A stretch of 64,000 bases of DNA from an uncultured Treponema sp. (GTDB taxonomy: Bacteria; Spirochaetota; Spirochaetia; Treponematales; Treponemataceae), in NCBI GenBank assembly GCA_938039145.1, contig CALHVG010000050.1, positions 65,085-129,084 on the forward strand, written 5' to 3'. Position 1 is the stretch's first letter, and every line of letters starts with the position of its first letter. Positions 47,067 through 55,599 of the stretch are shown one piece after another. A program made the position numbers and the translations under genes. The notes under the pieces are model-generated. The model saw only the letters and a program-made list of their open reading frames with translations. It did not search any database and was not told where the DNA came from.

Positions 47067-47465
47067 GTGCGATACGTCGCAGCGAAAAGAATTCTTATGA
47101 TAAATTATATTCTTGTTTTGTATTGCTTGTCTTTTGTTTTTTACTATGCTTTTATTTGGAAAAAATCAATAAAGCGAAATAAAGATATTACTGAAAATAA
47201 CAGATTATTTTTGAATAAATGGGGAAATATATGTCTGGTCTATAATTCGATTTTCAGTGTTGTTATTTTCCTCCTTTGTTTTATAAAAAACTCTTTGGGT
47301 GTATCGATATTTTTAGTTTTTCTCGGCTCATATTATCTTTTTCTCATGACATGGAACTCTATAAAAATGCAAAAAAGAAAATTTTATGTTTATTCCTTTG
47401 TGGTAATCGGACTTTTCCTCTTGATTTCGGGAATAATAGTCGGGTGCATTTCTTTTGCGGATTAA
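47067..47465 (+). CDS. Small AT-rich membrane protein, unknown
   Basis: 132 residues from GTG 47067 (GAGG just upstream); ATG 47097 is an alternative. Four hydrophobic segments (LVLYCLSFVFYYAFIW, NSIFSVVIFLLCF, VSIFLVFLGSYYLFLM, VVIGLFLLISGIIVG). The family was not recognised. Codon use is AT-rich unlike eno, suggesting transferred or fast-evolving DNA. After its stop, the +1 frame continues for 43 codons with a protein-like stretch (GGGFKIQDPNYQF), so a frameshifted longer protein is possible. Confidence 0.5.
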   Translation: MRYVAAKRILMINYILVLYCLSFVFYYAFIWKKSIKRNKDITENNRLFLNKWGNICLVYNSIFSVVIFLLCFIKNSLGVSIFLVFLGSYYLFLMTWNSIKMQKRKFYVYSFVVIGLFLLISGIIVGCISFAD

Positions 47466-47967
47466 GACAAATAGAATTGGCTGCAGTTGGAAAAAGATAT
47501 TATGGGGGAGGATTTAAAATACAAGACCCGAATTATCAATTCTGCTATAAAGGCAAGATTTATGAGTCCTCTTACACTGATTTGTGGAAATAATATATGC
47601 GCAAGGTTTTAATTTTCCTTGCAGTGCGGCTGGCTTTTTATTCCTTTATCGAAATATATTAGAAGCGGCACTCCTTTTGTTTTTTTGCAAAAATAGCTTG
47701 CGTTTGTTACACATTACTGCGGTAGCGCTGGAAGTGGCAGCCGAAGGCTGTTCCGGAGCGTAGCGAAGGAATGACCGTAGGGGAACCGCGGACATAGCGA
47801 CCGCCAACCTTGTGTTGGCGGTACCGCCCTGAATACGAATTTCTTGAATATGTTAATTCGGCATTTGCGAATTTTGTTGAGCGCATATTTTTTATTTTAA
47901 TCTGGCTATATAAAAATATTGAAAAATTCGCTATCTTCGTAATATCACATATTTACGAGGTCGGGAT
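47466..47967. repeat. Intergenic region with second copy of the 116-bp element
   Basis: 47719-47834 repeats 45302-45417 in the same orientation at roughly 90% identity, again ending in a CCGCCAAC/GTTGGCGG hairpin. Before it lies a possible frameshifted tail of the preceding gene (to about 47593). The rest is AT-rich with no gene seen. Confidence 0.75.
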
Positions 47968-49005
47968 ATGAGCAAAAATGGAGACCGCTTTATGTGCGGC
48001 GGATTTTGGGGAAAGCTTGTTTTGGGGGCGGGCGTTTTTTTGTGTCTGCCGTTTGTTGTTTTGGGCTGTGCGAAAAAAACTGATTCGCTTAAAATCTATT
48101 CGATTCTTCACGAGGAAGAGACTGTCGCTTTGACGGAACTTTTCACGGAAAAAACTAAAATTCCGGCTGTTTTTCTTAGGGCTTCCACGGGGGAACTTGT
48201 GAACCGTGTGATTGCGGAAAAGAATTCGCCGCAGGCTGACGTTCTTTTGGGCGGAGCTTCAAGCTATCATATTCAGGCTGATAAAATCGGTGCTCTTGAG
48301 CCTTATTTTTCCGAAAACGCAAAAAATCTGCCTTCTTACGCTGTTGCTGAAAATCATACTTGGACGGGATTTTGCGTTCTTTCGCTGGGAATCGGCGTGA
48401 ACACAAAACGTTTTTCCGAAAAATTTCCTGATTTGGAGATGCCTAAAACTTGGGACGACCTTTTGAATCCTCGTTTCAAAGGAGAAATCGTTATTACAAA
48501 TCCTGTTGCCTCTTCTACGGCTTATCTTTTTGTTCAAAATCAACTTCAGCGGCTGGGTTGGGACGGCGGCTGGGATTATCTTTTTGCGCTTGCGTCTCTT
48601 GTGGGGCAGTTTCCCGACAGCGGAAGTGCGCCCGCAAAACTTTTGGGGACAGGGGAATATGCGCTCGGTGTCTCGTATCTTCACGCCATCGAAAAATACA
48701 GGGCGGACGGTTTTTCGCTTGTGGCAATTGCGCCGCCTGAATCGGCAGGAGATGTCGATTGCATTTCCATAATGAAAAACACGAAAAAATTGGAATGGGC
48801 AAAGGCGTTCGTGGATTTTATGCTTTCGAAAGAAGCGCAGGAACTTATGAGTTCGCTGGATTTTACCGTTCCCGTAAATCCGATGGCTGTTGGGGCGAAA
48901 GGTTCTGTTCCTGTGGGCGAACTTGATTTGATTGATTACGACGTGGAAAAAGCTGCATCGCAAAAGGAACAGGTTCTTGAAATCTGGGCGAAAAATGTTA
49001 AATAG
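47968..49005 (+). CDS. Ferric-type ABC transporter substrate-binding lipoprotein
   Basis: 345 residues with lipobox VLGC. The family-1/Fe(3+)-binding fold is shown by LKIYSILHEEETVAL, VFLRASTGELVNRV, ADVLLGGASSYHIQA, TWDDLLNPRFKGEIVI and SAPAKLLGTGEYALGVSYLH split across the two lobes. Close relatives bind Fe3+ (FbpA/AfuA type); others bind 2-aminoethylphosphonate or thiamine, so the cargo is not certain. First gene of a three-gene operon with the permease and ATPase. GAGG precedes the ATG. Confidence 0.85.
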   Translation: MSKNGDRFMCGGFWGKLVLGAGVFLCLPFVVLGCAKKTDSLKIYSILHEEETVALTELFTEKTKIPAVFLRASTGELVNRVIAEKNSPQADVLLGGASSYHIQADKIGALEPYFSENAKNLPSYAVAENHTWTGFCVLSLGIGVNTKRFSEKFPDLEMPKTWDDLLNPRFKGEIVITNPVASSTAYLFVQNQLQRLGWDGGWDYLFALASLVGQFPDSGSAPAKLLGTGEYALGVSYLHAIEKYRADGFSLVAIAPPESAGDVDCISIMKNTKKLEWAKAFVDFMLSKEAQELMSSLDFTVPVNPMAVGAKGSVPVGELDLIDYDVEKAASQKEQVLEIWAKNVK

Positions 49006-49037
49006 GATTTCGGCGATTTTTTTTCGTCCGTTGTTTT

Positions 49038-50732
49038 GTGGATTGTATTTTTGTGAAAGAAAAATCGGGAAGGTTTTTAGTGGGCTTTGATTCGTTAAGA
49101 AAAAGCAGGTCGCTTTTTGTGGCGTGGCTTTTAGTTGCGGTGTTTTTTTTCGTCTGCATGCTTTTCCCGCTTTTTTTGGCATTGATATATGTGCGTTTGG
49201 GCGACTTCAAGGCGGTCTTTTTTCAAGAGCTGTGGCGAAGGACAATGCTCAACACCCTTTTGGAATGTGTTTTTTCCACCGCACTTTCTGTGCTGGTCGG
49301 CTATGTGTTTGCCTATGCCGTTGTAAAAGGTGACATTCCTGCAAGGAGATTTTTTGCCGCTATTCCGATTCTTCATCTTATAACGCCGCCGTTTGTGGGC
49401 GGGCTTGCGTTCATTCTTCTTTTTGGGAAGCAGGGGTTTATCACGCACAAAGTTTTGGGGCTTAATATTTCTTTGTATGGATTTTCCGGGCTTTTGATTG
49501 CGCAGACGCTTTGTTTTTTCCCGATGGCGTATCTTATTTGTGCGCAGACGCTGAAGGGAATCAACGAGAATTTGGAAAACGCCGCAAGAGGAATGGGCGC
49601 AAAAGGACTAAGGATTTTTTTTACGATAACGCTGCCGTTGAGCCTTCCGGGAATTATTTCTTCCGCATTGTTTGTTGCGGTAAGCGTTTTAAGCGATTTT
49701 GGAAATCCGCTGATTGTGGGCGGACGTTTTCGTGTCCTTGCGGTGGAAATCTACAGTCAGCTTACGGGCTGGCTGAAAATCGGAGTCAGCGTGGTTCTTG
49801 GAATCGTACTTGTTGTTCCGAGCCTTGCGCTGTTTTTTTTTCAGAACAGGATGAGCAAAAAAATCGGAAGAAAAAGTGCGACGATTGGTGGAAAGGGCGG
49901 TGCGTTCCCGGATTTTGAAAAGCGTTCAAAATCCACGGCAAAAACATTCGACCTTGCAAGAATTCTTCTTACGATTTTTGTCTCCTTTGTTTCGCTTTTG
50001 ATTTTGGCACAATTTTTTGCTATTGTGGCAGGAAGTTTTCAGAAACTTTGGGGAATTGATTTGAGTTTTACCGCAAGCCATATAAAATCCGTTTTCCGCT
50101 ACGCCAAGGAACTGAAAAATTCCCTGAGTTTCGCTTTTATTTCGGCGTTCTTGAGCACGGTTTTGGCGATTCTTTCTGCGTACATGGTTCATCGCGCTGC
50201 GATTCCGCTAAAAAAAAGCATGGACGTTTTTTCTCAGTTGCCTGCCGCAATTCCGGGCTCACTTTTCGGACTTGCGATTTCACTTTCCGCAAACCTTGTC
50301 GGATTCCACAATTCAAAGGTTTTGATAATTGTTGCGATTACGGTGGGTTTTCTTCCGTTTGCGTACAGAATAATTTCCGATTCGCTCGGACAGATTTCGC
50401 CGACGCTTGACGACGGTGCTATGTCTTTGGGTGCAAATCAGCTTTCCGTGCTTGCAACAGTTCTTGCTCCTATTGCAAAAAACGGAATCGCCGGCGCATT
50501 TATCTACTGCTTTATCCGTGGGGTAGGAACGCTTAGTTCCGTGATTTTTTTGGTTTCGTTCGACACTCCGCTGGCTTCCGTGCGGATAATAAACCTTGCG
50601 GAACAAGGCGACTGGGGAAAATCCGCGTCGCTTGCGCTTGTGCTTACGGCAGGAATATTTTTTGTGATTACGTTAGGCTTTTTGTGCGGAAAAATATTTA
50701 AGGACGGTAAAAAATGGCGTTTCTTTCGATAG
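49038..50732 (+). CDS. Ferric-type ABC permease, two fused permease domains
   Basis: 564 residues if read from GTG 49038; GTG 49053 and a GTG near 49080 (after GGGAAGG) are alternatives, so the start is uncertain by about 15 codons. Two homologous six-helix permease halves, each with the EAA-type loop (NLENAARGMGAKGLRI and DDGAMSLGANQLSVL), as in FbpB. It forms the complete membrane channel by itself. It lies 32 bp after the binding protein gene and overlaps the ATPase gene by 19 bp. Confidence 0.87.
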   Translation: MDCIFVKEKSGRFLVGFDSLRKSRSLFVAWLLVAVFFFVCMLFPLFLALIYVRLGDFKAVFFQELWRRTMLNTLLECVFSTALSVLVGYVFAYAVVKGDIPARRFFAAIPILHLITPPFVGGLAFILLFGKQGFITHKVLGLNISLYGFSGLLIAQTLCFFPMAYLICAQTLKGINENLENAARGMGAKGLRIFFTITLPLSLPGIISSALFVAVSVLSDFGNPLIVGGRFRVLAVEIYSQLTGWLKIGVSVVLGIVLVVPSLALFFFQNRMSKKIGRKSATIGGKGGAFPDFEKRSKSTAKTFDLARILLTIFVSFVSLLILAQFFAIVAGSFQKLWGIDLSFTASHIKSVFRYAKELKNSLSFAFISAFLSTVLAILSAYMVHRAAIPLKKSMDVFSQLPAAIPGSLFGLAISLSANLVGFHNSKVLIIVAITVGFLPFAYRIISDSLGQISPTLDDGAMSLGANQLSVLATVLAPIAKNGIAGAFIYCFIRGVGTLSSVIFLVSFDTPLASVRIINLAEQGDWGKSASLALVLTAGIFFVITLGFLCGKIFKDGKKWRFFR

Positions 50733-51673
50733 AAAATCTTTTCTTTTCATATAAAAAAACTCCCGTGATAGCGGATTTTTCGCTTGAGGTTCGGGAAGGA
50801 ACGTTCACGACTTTGCTTGGTCCGAGCGGTTGCGGAAAAACCACGCTCCTTAGACTTTTAGGCGGATTTCTTGAGCCTGCGTCCGGAAAAATCAGCATGA
50901 ACGGAGTTACGATGAACGGAATTCTTCCGAACAAAAGGCGGGTGGGGGTCGTGTTTCAGGATTATGCGCTTTTTCCGCACCTTTCCGTTGAGCAAAACCT
51001 TTTTTACGGACTTAACATCGAACGGAATGGCAGAAAATACAAGGAATCGAACAAAAAAATCGTTCTGGAAATGGCGGAACTTCTTGGGATTTCCGAACTT
51101 CTTGGGCGTTTTCCTTCGGAACTCAGCGGCGGTCAGCAGCAACGGGTAGCACTTGGACGAGTGCTTGTCCTGAAGCCGAATATTCTTTTGATGGACGAAC
51201 CGCTTTCGTCGCTTGATGCGAATCTTAGGAAGAAAGTTCGGGCGGAACTCAAGGAAATCCAGAAGCGGCTTAAAATCACTACGATTTATGTGACCCACGA
51301 CAGGGAAGAGGCGCTTAGCCTTTCCGATGAGATTGCGGTGATGAATGAAGGGCGGATTTTGCAGCACGGAACGCCAAGGGAACTTTATTTTAATCCGGCG
51401 GACAGATTTACCGCGAGTTTTATGGGAGAGACGAATTTTTTGGATGAACGGATGGTTCGTCCCGAATGGATTGAGATTTTTCCTGCGGATTTTTCAAAGG
51501 AAGGGAAAAAGGGCGTTGTTACGGAGGTAGAATTTTTAGGTTCATTCACAAGATACAAAGTTCAACTTGATGGAAAAACCGTTCTTGTGGATAAAAACAC
51601 GGTTTTGCAAGGCGCGATAAAAATCGGGGACGAAGTACGCATAAATATCTTGAACGAATGCCGGCTTTCTTGA
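50714..51673 (+). CDS. Ferric-type ABC transporter ATPase
   Basis: 319 residues. Walker A GPSGCGKTT, signature LSGGQQQRVALGRVL, Walker B ILLMDEPLSSLDA and switch His in YVTHDREEAL. After residue 235 a TOBE-like domain (VVTEVEFLGSFTRYKVQL), as in FbpC/PotA ATPases. It powers the permease encoded immediately upstream. A perfect palindromic terminator follows 34 bp after the stop. Confidence 0.92.
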   Translation: MAFLSIENLFFSYKKTPVIADFSLEVREGTFTTLLGPSGCGKTTLLRLLGGFLEPASGKISMNGVTMNGILPNKRRVGVVFQDYALFPHLSVEQNLFYGLNIERNGRKYKESNKKIVLEMAELLGISELLGRFPSELSGGQQQRVALGRVLVLKPNILLMDEPLSSLDANLRKKVRAELKEIQKRLKITTIYVTHDREEALSLSDEIAVMNEGRILQHGTPRELYFNPADRFTASFMGETNFLDERMVRPEWIEIFPADFSKEGKKGVVTEVEFLGSFTRYKVQLDGKTVLVDKNTVLQGAIKIGDEVRINILNECRLS

Positions 51674-51706
51674 TGGATTTTGGAATATTGAAACGACATA
51701 AAAAAC

Positions 51707-51738
51707 TCCTTCGAAAATATTTTCGAAGGAACTTTTTA
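51707..51738. terminator. Bidirectional terminator between ABC operon and ahpC
   Basis: TCCTTCGAAAAT/ATTTTCGAAGGA is a perfect 24-bp palindrome (51707-51730) with a T-run on the right and an A-run on the left. It serves the convergent ABC operon and ahpC. Confidence 0.85.
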
Positions 51739-51777
51739 TCGCATTTTGATAAAGTCAGCGAAAAGATTTTGCAAAAA

Positions 51778-52341
51778 CTAGATTGTTCCGACCAAATCGA
51801 TTCCGGGCTTCAAGGTGCTTTTTCCGGGATGCCATTTTGCGGGACAAACCTGGTCGCCGTATTTTGCGACGAACTGCAAGGCTTTCACCCTTCTTAGAAG
51901 CTCTTCCGCATTGCGTCCGATGTTTCCGGCGACAACCTCATAAGCGGCAACTTTGCCTTCGGGATTCAGAACGAAAGTCGCACGTTCCGCCATTCCGCTT
52001 TCTTCGATAAGAACGTCAAAGTCCTTGCTCAAAGTGTGCGTTGGGTCGGCAATCATCGGATATTTTATTTTCTGAATTGTCTTTGACGCATCTTTCCATG
52101 CTTTGTGAACAAAGTGTGAATCCGTGGAAACGCTGTACACCTCGCAGCCGTTTTTCTTGAATTCATCATAATAATCTGCCAAATCTTCAAGCTCCGTAGG
52201 ACAGACGAACGTAAAATCCGCCGGATAGAAAAACAGCACAGACCACTTGTCAAGCAAATCACTTTTTGAGACGGTTATGAATTTGTCGTCGTGAAATGCA
52301 TTTGCGACAAAGTCATTAATTTCTTTTCCAATTAAAGACAT
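51778..52341 (-). CDS. ahpC: Alkyl hydroperoxide peroxidase AhpC (2-Cys peroxiredoxin)
   Basis: 187 residues, the typical AhpC length. Peroxidatic Cys47 in DFTFVCPTELEDL and resolving Cys166 in GDQVCPAKWHPG. It reduces hydrogen peroxide and organic hydroperoxides in the cytoplasm; no ahpF lies beside it, so another thiol reductase must regenerate it. AGGAG stands 7 nt before the ATG. It joins gpx and the OhrR/glutaredoxin pair in the window as oxidative defence, which suits an anaerobe with oxygen exposure. Confidence 0.96.
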   Translation of the reverse strand: MSLIGKEINDFVANAFHDDKFITVSKSDLLDKWSVLFFYPADFTFVCPTELEDLADYYDEFKKNGCEVYSVSTDSHFVHKAWKDASKTIQKIKYPMIADPTHTLSKDFDVLIEESGMAERATFVLNPEGKVAAYEVVAGNIGRNAEELLRRVKALQFVAKYGDQVCPAKWHPGKSTLKPGIDLVGTI

Positions 52342-52446
52342 ATTTACTCCTAATAATAAATTTTACAGAGTTTAGCACAACTGCGGGCAGAATGTCGAGT
52401 TTTTGGGCAAATTGATTTTGCAATACATACCGGCTTCCCGTCTGCT

Positions 52447-52584
52447 CGTTCTGTGAACAGGGAGATGAGTTCTCCCCGGGCGGAGAGAGCCCTTCTCCTC
52501 AAGCAGGGAGAGATGTTCTCCCCGAGCGGGGAGAGAGCTTCTCCTCGTACAGGGAGAGACGGTTTCCCTGTACAGGCGGCGGAC
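52447..52584. repeat. 23-bp-period tandem hairpin array, copy 1
   Basis: Six units of exactly 23 bp start at 52447, 52470, 52493, 52516, 52539 and 52562. The core is TTCTCC-N-GGGAGAGA with a variable centre (CCGGGC, TCAAGC, CCGAGC, TCGTAC). Each unit is a small inverted repeat; the unit at 52516 gives TCTCCCC-GAGC-GGGGAGA. Confidence 0.8.
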
Positions 52585-52743
52585 GGTGCAATTGGATTTG
52601 CCGGGACAACAGGTCTCCCGTCCGCTCGCGTTTGCTATGAGCAAACGCAGATAAATCGGTTCTATGCGGGAGCAGCTTTTATCTAACCGAGTGAGCCGTT
52701 CTCTTCAAGCATAGCTGAAATCCTTTTACAAAGCCGTCTTGTG

Positions 52744-52822
52744 TAGTGCCGTAATAGGTGACCTGTTACAGCTACAATATGCCGCCTATTACGGCTGTAA
52801 CATATGACCTGTTGCAGCACTA
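52744..52822. promoter_or_regulatory. Interlocked inverted repeats, potential pseudoknot
   Basis: GCCGTAATAGG (52748-52758)/CCTATTACGGC (52785-52795), TGTTACAGC (52764-52772)/GCTGTAACA (52794-52802) and TAGTGC (52744-52749)/GCACTA (52817-52822). The second pair starts inside the loop of the first and ends beyond it, a pseudoknot-like order. GACCTGTTRCAGC also recurs as a direct repeat. Confidence 0.6.
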
Positions 52823-53094
52823 ATATATGGCATAGCTTAGATACCATAAATTTTAATTGCCCGCTTTATCTTGAACGGGTTTTCTGTACAGAACTTTTTC
52901 CTGTATTTGCCTTGGATTTTACGTGATTAAATGCTGGGGATGTCAATTTTCACGGTTCTGTGTTACACCTGTTCTTAATTCATTTTGTGATATTTAATTC
53001 TTACAATGTGTCACGAATCAGGGATTTTAAAAAGTAACTGTTTTATCTTGGGCAGTAATGTCTTTTATACAATTGCATTATTAGGGGATTATCC

Positions 53095-55218
53095 ATGAAT
53101 GACCGCAAACGTTTTACGATTCGCACTCGCCTATTGCTCTATTTTGCATTTCTGAGCACGATTTCAATTTGCGTATTGGGTTTGATTGCGGTTTTGCAGG
53201 CACGGAATGCGCTTGAGGTTCGCATTCGGGCGGATTTGTATACGATTGCCGAAGACCAGGCAAAGCTTTTTGAAGAACGGTACATTACATCGCCTAAAGC
53301 TAACCTTGAAACGCTTGCAGCCTGCCCGACTATTGCCGACCCGGATGTCTCGCCTGATGTTAAAATGGCATTTTTAACGCAGGAACTGAAACGCAATCAG
53401 GCGCTGGGCTGGCATCGCGTTATGTATGCGGCGGCAAACGGTATCCGCTGGTACACTGACGGTTCCGTGAAAACGGACAGCAAGGACAAAAAATGGTTTA
53501 AGCTTATAAACGAAGACGGAATGTATTTAAGCAGTCCGCATTTGTCGCCGGACGAAACGCGAATCGAATACCGTATGGCAATTCCCGTTCACGGTACGCA
53601 CGGCGGAACAATCGGCATTATCGCTGTTGAATACGATGCGCTTCAAATGTCAAAGGACAGCGAAAAGATTAAGCTGGGTCGAAGCGGAAAACTTTATATC
53701 CTTGATAAAAAAGGAATCACAATTGTTGCGCCGGACATTGGCGAAATAAAGCAGAGCATAAAGAATAAAAAGTCCACTGCGGAACTTGCAAAAGAAAATG
53801 CGGCACTTGAAAAGCTTGCCGCGTTTGAAGAACACGCGCTTGCCGCAAAGGATACCGGAATCGGATTTTACACGCTCAGCGGAACGACAAAGACCGCCGT
53901 GTACACAAAGGTTGCGCAAACGGATTGGACTCTTATCGTTCATGCTGAAGCAAAGGAATTCATGGGCTCGATTTATCGGCTTATCCGTATTTTGGCAATT
54001 ATCTCTTCCGTGATTATTTTAATCGTCATCGGGGTTACAAGTATCCTTTCGCTCAGGCTAAGCCGTCCGCTGGCGTCAACGGCGGAAGCTCTTAAAAATA
54101 TTGCGGAGGGTGAAGGCGACTTGACGGTCAGTCTTCCCATGCGCGGGAATGACGAAATCAGCGACATTTCGCTGTTTTTCAACAAGACCATTCAGAAGCT
54201 GCACAAATCGATTGGGTCGGTCGGCAAGCACAGCATGATTATGGAGGAGCTTGGCAATTCGCTTGCGGTCAGCATGTCGAAGACGGCATTGTCGATTGAC
54301 GAGATTCGGGCAAGCATCGAGGGCGTAAAGACGCAGGCGCATGAGCAGACGGCGAGCGTTTCGGAAACGAAGGGGACGGTCAACCGGATTATCGGAAACC
54401 TTGAGGCGCTCAACGGGAATATCGAAAATCAGGCGGAAAGCGTTATGCGTTCATCGGAGTCGATTGCGCAGATGGTCGAAAACATCGATTCAATCACGCA
54501 ATCGCTTGAAAAGAGCAATGCGCTGGCCAAAACGCTTGCGGATGCGACGGCGGAGGGTAAGCGGACGCTGCAAAACTCAAACACCGTAACGCAGAAGATT
54601 ATCGAGCAGTCAGGCGGCCTCCTTGAAGCGAGCAACGTCATCCAAAATATTGCCGAGCAGACAAACCTGCTTGCGATGAATGCGGCGATTGAGGCGGCGC
54701 ACGCGGGGGAAAGCGGCAAGGGGTTTGCGGTTGTTGCGGATGAGATTCGAAAATTGGCGGAAGAGTCGAGTTCGCAAGGCAAGGCGATTACGGAAACGCT
54801 CCGCCATTTGAGCGACGAGATTGAGGTTTTGTCGTCTTCTACGAAAATTGTCGAAGAAAAGTTCAACGCCATTTTTAATTTGTCCGAAAGCGTCCGCAGC
54901 ATGAGCGCCGAATTGACGACCGCCATGCACGAACAGGAAAACGGCAGTAAGGAAGTGCTTGAGGCCATCAAGCGCATCAGCACGATAACCGCCGATGTCA
55001 AAACCGGCTCGGAAGAGATGCTGACCGGCGGGCGCGGCATCTTTGAAGAGATGCACAAGCTCGACAACCTGACGCTCCGCCTGAAAGACAGCATGAACGA
55101 AATGTCCGACGGCGTTATGCAAATCAGCACGACCGTCCAAGAAGTCGACGACCTTGCGCAGAAAAACGAGCTGAGCATAAAACGCCTTGCGCATGAAGTG
55201 AAGAAGTTTAAAATTTAG
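53095..55218 (+). CDS. Methyl-accepting chemotaxis protein with Cache sensor
   Basis: 707 residues. First membrane helix at residues 14-35, a periplasmic double-Cache region (about 40-290) with IRWYTDGSVKTDS, YMAAIPVHGTHGG-like segment and GIGFYTLSGTTKTAVYTKV, second helix near 300-320, HAMP domain (about 322-375), then a signalling coiled coil with tip [19 protein letters not shown]. It senses a small molecule outside the membrane, probably an organic acid or amino acid, and controls CheA. The signalling half is close to that of the poly-C chemoreceptor at 11713. G+C is visibly higher than in the genome around it. AGGGG precedes the ATG. Confidence 0.92.
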   Translation: MNDRKRFTIRTRLLLYFAFLSTISICVLGLIAVLQARNALEVRIRADLYTIAEDQAKLFEERYITSPKANLETLAACPTIADPDVSPDVKMAFLTQELKRNQALGWHRVMYAAANGIRWYTDGSVKTDSKDKKWFKLINEDGMYLSSPHLSPDETRIEYRMAIPVHGTHGGTIGIIAVEYDALQMSKDSEKIKLGRSGKLYILDKKGITIVAPDIGEIKQSIKNKKSTAELAKENAALEKLAAFEEHALAAKDTGIGFYTLSGTTKTAVYTKVAQTDWTLIVHAEAKEFMGSIYRLIRILAIISSVIILIVIGVTSILSLRLSRPLASTAEALKNIAEGEGDLTVSLPMRGNDEISDISLFFNKTIQKLHKSIGSVGKHSMIMEELGNSLAVSMSKTALSIDEIRASIEGVKTQAHEQTASVSETKGTVNRIIGNLEALNGNIENQAESVMRSSESIAQMVENIDSITQSLEKSNALAKTLADATAEGKRTLQNSNTVTQKIIEQSGGLLEASNVIQNIAEQTNLLAMNAAIEAAHAGESGKGFAVVADEIRKLAEESSSQGKAITETLRHLSDEIEVLSSSTKIVEEKFNAIFNLSESVRSMSAELTTAMHEQENGSKEVLEAIKRISTITADVKTGSEEMLTGGRGIFEEMHKLDNLTLRLKDSMNEMSDGVMQISTTVQEVDDLAQKNELSIKRLAHEVKKFKI

Positions 55219-55599
55219 GATTAGTTGATAATTATGCGTTCAGGCAGGCGGTGAACGGCGGAATTGATTGTGCAGGACACAGCGGTTCTTCCGTCCGCTT
55301 GCGTTTTCCATGAGCAAACGCGCATAAATCGGTTCTATGCGGAAGCCGCTCTCCTCGTACAGGGAGAGACCTTCTCCCCGGACAGTGAATGCTGTCTTCC
55401 CTGGACAGGCAGGCGGACGTTTTTCTAAGGTATAGCAATCCATCCCGACCTCCTCTCCGCGAGTTCTTGCTCAGCATTTTATTTCCCGATAAAATTATTG
55501 CGTGACGGCTTGCATTGTCGGCTCGGCGGGCTCTTCCGCTTGTCCTGCGGCTGCGTGCTGTCTCATCAAATTTTACATCCTAAAAAGGAGGAGCTCATT
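55219..55599. repeat. Second copy of the hairpin module and 23-bp-period array
   Basis: The stretch GTCCGCTTGCGTTTTCC...GGTTCTATGCGG (about 55290-55343) matches 52620-52669 closely, and 23-bp units follow from about 55344 to 55412 (CTCTCCTCGTACAGGGAGAG, then two eroded units). Order is module then array, opposite to copy 1. The remainder leads to the phytase ribosome site. Confidence 0.75.

Larger units (their letters stand above)
52342..53094. other. Long non-coding region with hairpin array and interlocked palindromes
   Basis: Holds the 23-bp-period array (52447-52584), a module with the perfect hairpin GCGTTTGCT-ATG-AGCAAACGC (52629-52649) that recurs near 55300, and the interlocked inverted repeats at 52744-52822. 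From 52840 to 53094 it is AT-rich and contains the chemoreceptor promoter region and ribosome site. Small frames across the arrays are not gene-like. Confidence 0.7.

Noticed and set aside
52447..52584. CRISPR-like array
   Set aside because: Period is 23 bp, with palindromic units and only 4-6 variable bases, so there are no spacers of CRISPR size and no cas genes nearby.
52372..52644. Minus-strand 90-codon frame over the hairpin array
   Set aside because: Its residues are a read-through of the 23-bp repeats with no ribosome site and no conserved pattern.
55232..55477. Minus-strand 81-codon frame over the second repeat module
   Set aside because: It is a translation of the repeat module, similar in kind to the frame at 52372-52644.
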